From positions 221,627 through 269,901 of the forward strand of contig WELB01000153.1 of NCBI GenBank assembly GCA_009602725.1: a stretch of 48,275 bases of DNA, read 5' to 3'. Of this stretch, positions 34,519-46,016 are shown one piece after another. This DNA is from Spirogloea muscicola (lineage: Eukaryota; Streptophyta; Zygnematophyceae; Spirogloeales; Spirogloeaceae). Within the stretch, counting starts at the first letter, position 1, and the number at the start of each line of letters is the position of its first letter. A model generated the notes under the pieces. That model worked only from the letters and a program-made list of their open reading frames with translations. It did no database searches and was not told the DNA's origin. The position numbers and the translations under genes are program-made.

Positions 34519-34690
34519 TCAGGGTTTAGGATTTAGACGCTGGAAAGACTAATGGAAAAAGGGTCGGATATAGGCCGCTGTCCCATTGCCGTTCTAGTCT
34601 GACGCTATCCAATCGACGGCTTATTCATTGGATTTGCGGGGTGGAGGGTTAGGGTTGAGAGTTCAGGATTTGAGGGGTTCAGGGCTTAGA
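34519..34690 (-). repeat. Degenerate telomere-like stretches, opposite orientation
   Basis: Plus-strand AGGGTTTAGGATTTAG (near 34521) and GGGTTAGGGTTGAGAG (from about 34646) resemble TTTAGGG repeats inverted with respect to 33703-33950. Weak and short. Confidence 0.4.
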
Positions 34691-35032
34691 CAGCTCGAAG
34701 AGGTTGAAAAATTGAACGGAGGGCTTTGAAGTTGGCCGTCGTCCTATCGCCGTTCGTGTTTGTCGTTGTCCCATCCATGGCTCCACAACCCAAGATATCA
34801 GGTGGACGAGTTTGGTTGCACTAACGCAACCTCATACTGAAATGATAGGCCTTAAGTGTCTTTGGTTTGAAGATATGTTTTGAGATGATCACAGAGCCGA
34901 ATCTAGGCTTCGCTGGAAACCCTAATCAACTCCTCATCAGTCATGTAAAAAGCAAGCATTGCTGTGGCTAATCGGAACTCTCTCGAATTGAGCTGACAAC
35001 CGGCATTGGTGCTAGATTCTGCAGTTCACAGA

Positions 35033-35160
35033 TCCGACCTCACACAGAGATCGGCCATACTGTCACACAAGCCAGCTGAGGCTCGCCCTCACACGAGTTC
35101 CGACCTCACACAGAGATCAGCCACACTGTCGCTCAGACAGCTGAGGCTCCGCTCTGGCAG
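35033..35160 (+). repeat. Two-unit 66-bp tandem repeat
   Basis: Both units contain CCGACCTCACACAGAGATC and end with CAGCTGAGGCTC. Confidence 0.65.
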
Positions 35161-35884
35161 AGAGTGGCAGCCAGGGCTAGGGCGCACCGCCGCAGCAGTT
35201 GCCTCAGATCCAGAATCAGGAATCAAGCCCGATGTGCCAGGGGGAACCGTTTCTGTAGGGAGCAGCTCCCGCGGCCCACTAGACTGAGTCAGATGGTTGC
35301 CCAGCCCAGATTGCTGGTTCACCAAATCATCACAGTCCACACCGAGCACAACAGCAATCTACACAAGGCTAGCCACAAGATCAACCGTGCGGAATCTAGT
35401 AGACACCAAGCACATGACACCAAGACTCTGTTTGACAGCCCCTGAGAAGATCAAGGCAATGCTCAATAAATCCGCATACGACACACAGGGTCACGGTGTT
35501 TCGTGGCTAACCTGGTGTAACCTGCTCTGATGCGACCGGCTGCTGAGTTCTTCGGAGTAGAGGCTCCCTAGCTGCCCTTCCCCTGTGCCCACGCCAATTT
35601 GGCATGTCACAGTAGTACCAAAGACGCCTGTCGACAGTGCGGCGGCTGCGACGGCGCTGGGGCAGCATTTCGGGCAAGAGTGGAGAGGCTGGGCCAAGCA
35701 TCAATTCCCACTGGAATCAAACTAGTATCACGCCCTTCCTGACCAGGAGGCTGCGGTGCATTACTCGCGGTGCAGCTCCCTCCGATGATACACAGCCTTG
35801 AATGAAATATACGGCTCACGGTCTCAAGCATCACTTTGTCGACCACACCCACGAGAGGAGGCATCCGGTGCGCCCGAACAAATG

Positions 35885-35936
35885 CCCTAAACCCTAAACC
35901 CCAAACCCTCAACCCTAAACCCTCAAACCTAAACCT
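35885..35936 (+). repeat. Second short telomere-like tract
   Basis: About seven imperfect CCCTAAA/CCCTCAA units, in the same orientation as the tract at 33.7 kb. Confidence 0.75.
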
Positions 35937-36284
35937 CTCGTCGATGTGGAGATGTGAATGTGGACTTTCATCTGCTTGCTTTGACTACCTATAAAGAGTA
36001 AGTGATCGGAAAAATGGTGCGATGCCTATGCAATTGGTGGCGGCCGAATTATCTTGGTGTTAAAGGATGTCCAGATTGAGCAATTGGCTCAGTAAGTTAA
36101 TCAAAGTGATGACTAAAAAGGCATAAGTGCCATGGCGTGTTTCAGCTACGTTTCGGCACTGCGATCGGGGATATGTGCCAACAAGAACCTGTACTACTAT
36201 CTCGCTGATTCGACCTGATAGACGTTCCTTAAGGCCCTATCTGCGTAGTTTTCTTGCACTACCCCTTGCATTGTAATTAGTCAA

Positions 36285-39200
36285 TCATACAGGAACAGCC
36301 TCCTTATGTGCTAGGCTACTTTGTGTCCGCGAACTTTGCTCAGCTATGTCTGGCCCAGCCGCACATATTCTGGCAGCGGCTTGTCTACCAGACAAGGTCG
36401 CGCCCTCCATGCTATCAATGTAGTCCTGAATGCAAGCAACACCAGCATTGGTACCATTGCTCATTTTCCACTCAAGCTGCTCTCTGATGAGCATGTGCCA
36501 ACAGCGTCTCACCTGTAGCTACCTGTATTTTTCATTGCCTCAAGCAAGGAAGTTTTAACTCTTCAACTACAAGCCATGCGAAAAGGTCACACCAATCAAG
36601 CAAGAAAGGCCTCCTTGAGGCAGATTAACAGAAAGAGGAAAACCACGTACCTGCTTCGTATATGAGCCAGCAAGGAAGAAGTTGGTCACTGGGGTCTTCT
36701 GATCTGGCCGGAAAGGATCCATGCCAGGAGCCTCCCTGTACAACGACTGTGCAATCTTTACCACCGATGACCACGTCACCTCCAAGCCTCGGGCTGATGG
36801 GAAGAGGTCCTGAATCTGATCACTTAGGCAGAATCGGATTGAAATCAATGAGATAGACTCACAGCAAGTGCTAAGCGCCTTCTGCACAGAAGTGATCCTT
36901 ATCAGAAGGAATCCATGGTCGGCCGTGCGCTCGAGCGCGCTTAAGAAAGGCCTCTTGGACGCACTTAAGGAAGGCTAAGGTGCTGCAAAGAAATTTAAGC
37001 CACTTTGCCGAGTCAAGTGCCAAAAGGCCTCACCTGAGAGTGCACTTTAGCAATAATCTCCTCATTGGGCTTGGGCATGTATGGTCCAGCTGGAGTCAGC
37101 ACACATCTGCACAGCATTGACATGTACGAGTAGGTATGCAAGAGTGTGCACGATGTGCCTGACAAGTAGGCCTCCAAGTGGCACACAACTCTGCCGAACT
37201 CAACAAATCATCCAGAACTGCCCAGAAATGCTCAAGAGGAATGCTTCGCATACACCATGAGCAGCTGCAGAAGCCATGGCCCTGTCTCACCAACAAAAAG
37301 ATGAGGGGGAAAAGAATCAACATACTGCATGAGAGATCCTTCGCCTTCCTTGTAATAATCTCGGGGAGACGTAAGGGCCAAGTCAGCAAAGCAAGAAAAG
37401 TCTGCATCGGGGCTGTACAAAAGGTTGTCCAAGCCTACTGCATGTTGTAGTTGCCTGAGTAGGAGCATCACATTGCTTCAGCAATTTCGTGCTGTAAAGC
37501 CTGACCTCAATCACCTCCACAATTGCAAGCCGGATATCTGGTAGTAAGGGCACAGAGGGTGGCAAGTATGTCAAGGTGCATACATTCTCATGCAGACTGC
37601 TTGTTTATAACTACGTGGCCTTGCATCCACATTGCAAATATCTGGGCCATACCTGGATCTCTCAATGTCTTCCATCTCAGTGACCCAGCCATTATATCGG
37701 AGTTGCACAGTAATCACCGGCACTCCCACCAACTCATAAATCTTGTTGAAAAAGTCCCAATCCCTCCACTGCTGCGGTAGTAACCTCTTGATACCAGGAA
37801 CATCGCAAGCTGCAACATAAGCGTCTGCTGTCACTACTTGACTATGTCCGGCCTGCATAGCAAGACACGCAGGTGAATCAGCTGAATACAACATAACAGG
37901 CCCTGCAGCAACCTTGTGGCTGTTATGGTGCATCCCAACAAGACATAGCTGTGCTTTCTGGTATAACAAATCTAGTCATACGGATCAGGAAGACAAGCTT
38001 GAGCTTGCCTTCGTAAAACGAATACCAGTCACACTTGTCTCGCCACTCTCTGTCCTGTCATAAAGGATCTCCTGACAACCCATTCTAGTGTGAAACCTGG
38101 GGCGTGAATATGCAACGTTGCAATATATCATTAACAGTTCGACTCGACAAGGCATAGGGAGCCTCAAGTAACAGCAAGAAACTGCTGGCGGCACTCAACA
38201 TCAACCTCGCATGATCATAAGCATAATATAAGGAGCAAAGTGGCTCGGAAGCTGACCTGCCTCCCCGGTCTGTGATGTACTTGGCAATGGGCCCACTGAG
38301 ATAGTTATCAGGAGACCCGCTCAGCATTCTCAAGACCGAGGCCTCAGTCTTGGTTGCAAAGAAAGCAAAGATGGTGAGCATGCAGCGAGCACTGATGTTA
38401 TCACAGTCCAAAAAACCCAGGGCATATGCTATCGGGTCCCACATCCGCTTAATGCTCTGCCGCGAACCACCGTGGGATTGAAACCACTGGCTGAAGCTCA
38501 CCTGAAATCGAGGAGAAACAACATCATGCAAGTCAAGGAGGCCCCATCGTCAATATCAGCTAGCTGCAGATTATGTCAAGCCTCAAGGCAGAGTAGGAAT
38601 AGCTCTTTGTCATTGATAAGTTGGCTAGTAACACCCTACAGCTCAAAGAAGTGTGCTACTTGATCGTGCTGGCAAGGTGGCAACGGGAAATAGGTAAAGG
38701 CTACTCACTGAATCCAGCTTGCGAATGTCTCTCATGGCACCCTCAGGGTCAACAAGGGCTCGAACAACAGGGCTTGTCCCCAGTGCTAGCGCATTGGCAG
38801 CCTTGTCCAAAGTCTGGTGGAAGTGCAGCAAAGTAGCAAGCAAAAACAACCGAACAAAATGAGGAGCTTAACCCAGGTTATGGACCAAATGGGCTCAGCG
38901 GCGGGTCTCCTTTGCCCTCTGACTTGGCTGCTCCAAGCTAGGCAACACTCAAGACGAGAACTGGGGCACACGTAGACTACCGATAGTTGGTCGGTGGTGA
39001 AAAAGGCCTTCAATCCATGAAAGGGTGCACCCGTGAAGAACCTAAAGTCCAGCTCTGTCTCAGAGCAACGCATGTGACACAGTGTAAGGCATGCACTGCT
39101 GCCATGTCCAGTGACAAACATTCCTTCACCAAAGACGCAGTGACAAAAGATGACAGGGAGACAGGTGAGCATAAGACATGCGTCAAGCACCATACTGATG

Positions 39201-40287
39201 CTTCTAATGAAGAATTGTGTAAGTGGAACATACGTCCAGTGACCCCTTGACTGTTGATGAAGGTGTGCGTGTGCTCTTTCAGCAAGAGATTCTCAATAGC
39301 ACCAGACTGTGAGAGATAAATAAGATGGCACAATCACACTGGACCACCTGGTCAGCATAGCGTGGCAGAGACATTGCTGACACCCTAGTCCAATCCTTCA
39401 GAGCAGAGCACAAGCACAAGCACAAGCACCAGCACAGCGACTGCTAGCACTCCAAAGCATATGGCACTGCAAAAGTAGCGCGACTGGTCGATCACGATTG
39501 CAGAGGGGCGCAAGCTGCAGCTGCAGCTGCGGTGGAGCGACACCAGCACCTTGGCCATCAGGCGGAACAGGTTGTTGTAGCATCCAAAGAAGACGTGAAG
39601 ACCCATCTCGACGTGATTGCCATCCTTGTCCTTGAAGCTCGCCACCTTTCCTCCGATAAAAGGGCGTGCCTCGTAGATATCCACCTGGTATTGCACCTCG
39701 GCACCACAGAGTAATGTGAGAGGAAGGCTGTGCAAAAGCTCCCCCTCCAGAAGGCGCGGCCAGCCGTCACGAGGAGGATAAGCTTCTTCTCTGGAAAAGG
39801 TGCTGCTTTGGGCGAACAGGGTAGACCACGGGCGGGGTGGCCGACGGGCCGGCAAAGTGGCCTTGCTGTAGCCTACCTCGTGTCCCTGGTCAAGGAGCTC
39901 AACGGCCGTGGACATGCCGGCTAGTCCGGCGCCCACAATAGCAACCTTCAGCCTGGGGCCCGCGTAAGGCTCCGGTTCGTCGGGGAACAGGCCCTTGGGC
40001 GCTGAGCAAAGACCAGCGCGGGCCATGTCAGTGGGCCTGCCCAAGAGCCAGCCGCAAGCCTGCGGCGAATGCAGTGCAGCGGCTCCCACATCACCTGCTC
40101 GGCCCATGTCAGCAACGTAGGTCATGACAGACGCGCGAACGCTCAGAAAGCGCCGGGCAGGTGGAGCAGCCACAGCGCCGTGAGACGGAAGCGGCGAAGC
40201 ATGCAGGCCGAGCCCGCGCGGCAGGCGGCACGGTGGAGCCAGGCCGGGTGACCAGAGCGACGCGGCGGCGCCTGCCATGGCCACCAT
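36285..40287 (-). CDS. ZDS: Zeta-carotene desaturase, plastid, 12 exons
   Basis: The enzyme desaturates zeta-carotene via neurosporene to lycopene in plastid carotenoid synthesis. Exons in gene order: 39877-40287, 39550-39684, 39234-39306, 38981-39054, 38709-38813, 38257-38501, 38009-38096, 37653-37852, 37326-37454, 37034-37106, 36651-36815, 36285-36425. They total 612 codons plus stop, with all phases consistent. An alanine/arginine-rich transit peptide follows the ATG at 40287. The FAD fold starts [20 protein letters not shown]. Other family blocks are [91 protein letters not shown] and [20 protein letters not shown]. The intron 37853-38008 has a GC donor. A retroelement tail lies only 113 bases upstream of the start codon. 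Confidence 0.95.
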
Positions 40288-40400
40288 GGCGGAGGATAGG
40301 CGACGCTGCCGCTGGCCGGAGGCGCGTGCTTCTGGGGGGGACGGAGGTGCTGCTTGCTGGCCAGGAAGGCGAGGTGGGCGATGTGGTCGGATGCTGGGAG

Positions 40401-40771
40401 AAAGTGCTCGCCCATTGAGAATAGGGGCTGGAACAACCAGCCCGAAAAAGAATGAACAGAGTACGAGAAGGGGGCCAGGGGAAGCGCTAAGTAACAGACA
40501 CAAAGCTGCTACGAGACACTCAGTAACCCCTGCTAAGCAGCCGCAGATCAGAGATGCTGGGCTCCTGGAAGTGGGTCCCCTGAGGAGAAGAAAGTGCTCG
40601 CCCATTGAGAATAGGGGCTGGAACAACCAGCCCGAAAAAGAATGAACAGAGTACGAGAAGGGGGCCAGGGGAAGCGCTAAGTAACAGAAACAAAGCTGCT
40701 ACGAGACACTCAGTAACCCCTGCTAAGCAGCCGCAGATCAGAGATGCTGAGCTCCTGGAAGTGGGTCCCCT
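40401..40771. repeat. 190-bp tandem duplication of a retroelement tail
   Basis: Unit 40401-40590 is repeated from 40591 with few changes. Each unit holds the 3' UTR hairpin and the end of the ORF tail. It lies directly upstream of the desaturase gene. Confidence 0.85.
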
Positions 40772-40913
40772 GGCCAGAGCCAGAGGCAGCAGCGAGGGCT
40801 CTGCCGGCACGAAGGTGCAGCGCCCGGGCCATGGACCTCTGCAGCGAGACGGCCAGGCGCATTCGATACACTCTGAGGAGAGGGGGCCGGGTGGCTTCAT
40901 GTTCAGGTTTTAG
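40401..40913 (-). mobile_element. Retroelement C-terminus and 3' UTR, duplicated tail
   Basis: The minus-strand frame shows RRMRLAVSLQRSMARALH-like and RAGRALAAASG motifs, a [12 protein letters not shown] end, then the 3' UTR with the GGGCTGGTTGTTCCAGCCC hairpin. The tail is present twice because of the 190-bp duplication. Confidence 0.7.
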
Positions 40914-40984
40914 GGCATGCCTAAACCCCTAAAAGACCCTGAATCTCACCCCCTTCGCTTCCTCTGGCCCCCCTTCTCCGCATT

Positions 40985-41442
40985 ACTCCGATTACCCCCA
41001 ATGCGATCAACTCCTGCCAGCTGCAATCGACATCTTTGGCTGTCTGGGTCCTCGCTTCCACACTCTGCTTCAAAACATTGCCAATCTAGGCTACACTCGA
41101 CGCGCAGATGTGTTTCCGGCTGAGATGGGCTTGCCAGCTGCATATCTGTCGCTCTTGCGACGTCGAGTTTCGGCCTGTTTGCAGCGTGCTCAGGCTAGTG
41201 CCTTGCACCAGAAAGCTGGGCGAGCTCTAGTAGGTGGCAGAAGGGCTCCGTTCCTGGCATCTAGTATTCATGCATCGAGTAGTGACCTTTATGTTTTGAC
41301 CCGTGGTTATTGAGCGGGTCAATCTGCTGTAGGTTATGTAGATATTTAGATGTGCTTGCCTTTGTACCTGGCCATTTGGCCTACATTTCTTTCTAATACA
41401 CGATCTCTTTCCCTTCTCGTAGTTTGTCCGTTCTTTTTTGGG
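40985..41442 (+). mobile_element. Retroelement C-terminus and 3' UTR
   Basis: It reads LLPAAIDIFGCLGPRF in one frame, then LPAAYLSLLRRRVSACLQRA and SSDLYVLTRGY before the TGA near 41311. The UTR (GTGCTTGCCTTTGTAC block) matches the reverse of 25865-25985. It ends in the left arm of an inverted repeat. Confidence 0.7.
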
Positions 41443-41514
41443 AAAGAGCTCGCCCATTGAGGATAGGGGCTGGAACAGCCAGCCCAAAAAAGAACGGACA
41501 AACTACGAGAAGGG
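41411..41514. repeat. Perfect 32-bp inverted repeat with 40-base spacer
   Basis: Arms 41411-41442 and 41483-41514 are exact reverse complements. They are the 3' UTR segments of two opposed retroelement tails, so the palindrome reflects tail-to-tail insertion. The spacer contains one stem-loop (GGGGCTGG...CCAGCC). The minus-strand tail continues to about 41560. Confidence 0.9.
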
Positions 41515-41560
41515 GAGCCAGGGGAAGCGAGCCCGGGCGAGCCCTTCTCTCTTTTTTCTC

Positions 41561-42189
41561 TTTGGGAGAGAGCCACTTTCTTTTGTTGGGCGTTTGTGCC
41601 AATCGAGCCGGCTTTGCCTTTCCGCACCACAGAACGCGCACGACTGCTGCCGCCATCCTTGGCCGCCAGCCGCTTCTGCTTCTTGCTCTCTCCGTGGGTA
41701 CTTCAGTCCCCCTTCAGGCGACTTCAGCACCGTTACCTCACCTTTAGTGTTCTTATTACACAAACAGTGTACTACTGGCTTGCTCTTGCCTCCATCTCAT
41801 TCCATGCACACCACGCGCCAACCTGCTCTTCCTACCTTTACCCCCTTAGCATAGGGCTTCATTCTGGATAGCCCCATCTTTGCTCTAGCTTTTGGCTGAC
41901 AGCATTGGCTGACATCGGCCTCCATGCATTCATGCACACCACGTGCCTACTCCATTCTGGCTGTCTCGCTCTCGCTCTCGCTGTAGAGTCGCCCCACTAG
42001 CACATGCCTCAAGCCCGGCGCTGCAACTCGACTTTCCCAATTGTTTAGCCAGGGCGACCCTCGGCCTTCTTTGGCCTCATACAACAACCGCATATATGCT
42101 ACATCTCTTACATGGTAGTCGCAGCCCTTCAAGACGTGCACCCATGACATCAGTGAAGGCTTGACATCCAGAGATGCAGTTGCTATTCA
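41561..42189. other. Intergenic, short CT-rich microsatellite
   Basis: No gene recognised. A CTCTCG-type microsatellite is at about 41965-41982. Confidence 0.35.
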
Positions 42190-43075
42190 GAATCAGGGTC
42201 CTTTCATGACGTCATGCTTTGGCAAAGGGGCCGTATTCTGAGGCTGGCTCAGGTTGAAGGTGGCCAAGAAATTCACGATGTTCTTCTGCCATCCAGCCGC
42301 CTTCACGTTCGCCCCCTGGCGATGGACATCCACCATGTGTCACAGGGGTCAGTGGGCCTCGCTGTCTGCACTACTGGCCTCTCTACTCTGATCAGCGGCG
42401 AATATTTGGCAAGGAACAGCACCCCTTGAGGCTCCATGCCTTCAGGGATTGTGTCATACTACTAATCTTCTTCTTCCAAGATGCTCAACTCGCAATGTCT
42501 TGCCTGCACCACCATGCCGGTCGTGCCTTTGCAGGAGCCCTTGACTCGAGCAGAGGGTTTCCCCTGTCTCTCCTCAGCTCATCTTCAATTCAATTCTCTT
42601 TTCTGACGTGGGTCTACTAAGTGGCCTCTGAGCTGCCCAGTCTGCAGCCCCCGCGTGTTAGAGGTGTGCTCTTTTGCAATCTTGCAATCGGATGCTATAC
42701 GATTGGAACGTCAATGCTGTAGGAAAGACGGCTTTGACAGATTCTTGGAGGGGCTGCTTCCTCAAGAGGTCGACAACCGCAAAGTTGAAGTTGTTGATGG
42801 GAAGACTGTTGGATGGAAAGAGTCAGCTGGCGACCGTTGGTGACGGGTACTGGGGAGTACCTCACAGCCCGGAAGGCTCCTTGTGAGCGAGCGGGGGTTT
42901 TTGAAGATTACTCCCCCAACCCTCAGACCCGTGAGCTTGACCGCAGATGTGCCGATCGGCCCCACGCATGCAATGCCTGCCTTCCAACTTTTCTTGCTTC
43001 GCCGCGTACTTGGGCTTGATCATCGCTCGTCCTTCATGCACCATTTGTGGCTGGCCTTTACAGCCGCCCCCTGAC
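42190..43075 (+). mobile_element. Retroelement C-terminal fragment with long 3' UTR
   Basis: Broken frames show FAPLAMDIH near 42310, then HHHAGRAFAGALDSSRG and a LTWVY end before the TAA at 42618-42620. A GTGGCTGGCCTTTACAGCC hairpin near 43046-43064, followed by GCCCCCT, is taken as the 3' end. Confidence 0.55.
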
Positions 43076-45194
43076 TGTCAATAGCCATTATCCATATATT
43101 GTCTAGTCTTATGCCTCGCACATACGTCTGCGATGTACTGAGAAGGCCGGATGGCAAACGACAATGAATGACTCCGGATCATTCCACTTGCTAAGACCTT
43201 CCCATCAATTTTCTCGGAATGGTAACATTACCTTGTTGTGACACTCTCGCGCAACTTCAACGGCCCCATCAATCCAGTATAGTTGATATAATAGATATGT
43301 ATACATTCTCCTTAGAGTCAACCCACCGTTGACCTTCGGCTGCGACTCCTCCCCCTTCCCTCAGGGCCCTTCAGTCTTTTCAGAGAGAGTATGGCAATAG
43401 AAAGGCGCCCGTACAGTCGGTGGAACGACAACCATCGCGACTTTCAACATTGGGGGCCAAGGCCACCATTTTGAGAGGACACCCGCGGTCTTTGTTGACA
43501 CTCCCAGACTTTGCCTGTTGCCGCTTCTTGACTGCACTAACCACATGCCATCGCTATAGAAGCTTATCCGGTTGGCCTAGATGGGTTCTTTGCTGTAACG
43601 ATGTTACACAAGGGGGAAACATCGTTGCCTTGGGAGAGGCGGCTGGATAGGCGCTGGAAGAGGAAAGCCACCTCACCGGGCGGGCGAAAAGGGCTAACAG
43701 TCCGCTTCCTGGTGACAGAGATTAACACGCTGGAACTGTGGGACGAGACGGTGTGGATCTGGTGCAGGAGATGGCGACAAAAGGCAACCTTGCGAAGGCT
43801 CCCATCGCTTGATGATTGGCTAGCAAACCAGCTCTTCTACAAAGTGGCAATGGCCGTGAAAGGCTAGCCTAGGAGAGAAAACAAGGTCTAAGGCAGGTTG
43901 GCTAGGTGTCGGCCGAAGGGGCCAAGTGTGCTTTGAGGTAAAGGTCTGCCAAGGAGCATGCAAGCGCATTGCAATAGTTAGGCCCTTGACTACTAGCCAC
44001 AAGTGCATTCAAATATATTGCAACGGCCGTAGCATTGCAAACTTTACATGGAAGATGGCGCGAGTGCCTGGCCTTGTGGATGGAATGGCTGGAGATAATT
44101 TCATTCAACTGGTTATAGGCCGGCAAAGGGCTGGTTTTGCAGCTCAAATTTTCTTTGTTTTTGCTTGACTCGTCTCAAGCTGCAGAGCTGCCATATAAGC
44201 AACGCTTAGTCTATCGAGTAGGAGATTTCGGCTTGGCGTTAGGAGTTATTGGCTGCTTTTCAGCATTCCACGTTGTTGACGTTTCTGTTATGTTACATAA
44301 ACTTGTGTATTTCCATTCTGGACGGCCGCGGTGGAGGAAGATGTTGCTGTTAAGTACGTTGTCAGCCCTGGATGTGCGTTTGCCCAACGTGGGTGTATCA
44401 AACGCTGGTGCAGTTTGGAGAAGGACCTGCATTATCGCAGAGAGGCTGGAAGATCAAGCAATCCAGCAGAAAGCTGGACCTGCGACCGGAAGCATCGGAG
44501 GGGTGTAAGGATTGTTGATTGAAACACGCCTCAGACGAGTCGTGCATTTTGTTTAGACTGGACATTCTGGCCCAAAGTAGGGCGGAGTTACTGGCCAGCT
44601 TGTCGGGAGAGACGAGCGTGACGAACCCGAAAAGAAGAGGTCCTGCACTGGGGACGTTTTCAAGGGCCCGAGCAAGCCGTAACCAAGCTTTGGGCCCCCA
44701 GCTGCACCGTATCCACTCTTGCCTTGTCCTATTTGACGAAGATCTGGGTGAATTTACCTGTCTGCGTCCTTCGGACACAAACTCCAGCAGTTGGACTTGG
44801 GCAATAAGGAGGCCCTTCCATCTGCAGCCTATGATGACAGTCAAGCTGGCTTTGCCAAAAGAATCTGAGCACAAATCTTGGTACAGACAATCAGGCCACC
44901 CTCCCATGATTTCAGCAAAGGTTGCTGAAACATGTTGTGAAGTAGACTGTCAGAGATGGGGCTCTATACCTCGACTTGTGACAAGGGGTTAGGCTTGCGC
45001 AAGCGAAAGCCAGCAGAGTGAAAAGTCGTAGGACATGCATACTTTGGCCAGCGGGACAGATGACGTGTGGCTCGTGCCTGACAGTAGAAATCGGTTTCGT
45101 TTAAGCAGTGGCACCCTCATAGCCTGCGAAGGCTGACCGGTAGAAGGTCTGGGGCAGATTGCATTCGGCAACGGCAGTGGAATGCGGCTTTTGA
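43076..45194. other. No gene recognised
   Basis: There are several open frames of 60-160 codons on both strands, for example 44519-44992 (+) and 44398-44907 (-), which overlap each other. None has a recognisable motif or a convincing splice pattern. Confidence 0.35.
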
Positions 45195-45560
45195 TATTGA
45201 AAGAGCGGCTGTAAGAGGCCAGCCAGATGCATACAGGTGTTCATGATGGAGCCACCACAATAGGCAGACAGGGCGCTCTTAGTACCCCCGTGTCAGCAGT
45301 AGGAAGTCAGATGAGCTGAGGGGAGGAAGAGCAACCCCGCTGCGCAAGCCAGAGGCTGCGGCAAGGGCGCGACCGGCTCGGCGGTGCAAAGCAAGCGCTT
45401 GGGACCGCTGGAGGGACATAGATAAACGCATGCCGTAGCAGGACACAAGACCCAAAGGCACCAAGCCTCCATGGGGAGAGAAGTGGCACTCCCTATGGGG
45501 GCAAGGGCTGCGAAAAGCCAGCCCAAAAAGAATTGACAAAGGTTCGGAGGGGCCTACAAG
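45195..45560 (-). mobile_element. Retroelement 3' end behind the tail of another copy
   Basis: On the minus strand a family hairpin (GGGCTGGCTTTTCGCAGCCC, near 45505-45524) is followed within about 50 bases by a truncated C-terminal frame (PLGLVSCYGMRLSMSLQRSQ, RRAGRALAAASG, LLLTRGY). The UTR stem-loop is near 45200-45220. It is close to the copies at 1-414 and 28.6-29.0 kb. Confidence 0.75.
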
Positions 45561-46016
45561 CGTGTAGCAGCTACAAAGGGGCCGGAAGACGCTATGTCAG
45601 AACAGGGGGAGGATGGATCACGGGATCCAGGAAGTGCAGCCGGGTCCCCACTGCCCGACGGCGGTGGGGACCCACGCGGCCTGACGGCAGGAGGCGCAAA
45701 GGTAGGAGGAAGCGAAAATCAGCCCGCCCGCGGGACTGATTCAGGTTGACGTTGAACAACCGGGGACTGAAAAAGAGTTGCCCACCAGCCGGCTTTCACC
45801 CCTCCACCTCTCGCATCCCACCCCCCCACTAAACCCCACAAGCGCGTCTGAAGGAAGCAGCCTCCAAGCACCGGCTCCTTGGCTTGCCCTCGCCCGAGCC
45901 ACCACATTCTTAGGGCCTACTGCCGCCTTGCCTGGCCCCCCAACCACCGTCGCCTGCTCACTCTGCTCCCCTGCTCGTCTGATCCTCTCTTGCCCTTCAC
46001 CCATCTCGCTCGGAGC

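Larger units (their letters stand above)
34691..36284. other. Subtelomere-like, gene-poor DNA
   Basis: Apart from the 66-bp tandem repeat (35033-35160) and a second telomeric tract (35885-35936), no convincing gene, RNA or mobile element was found. It precedes the 3' end of zeta-carotene desaturase. Confidence 0.4.

Noticed and set aside
44398-44992. Overlapping opposite-strand frames of about 160 codons
   Set aside because: They exclude each other, neither has a recognisable motif or splice context, and both may be chance.
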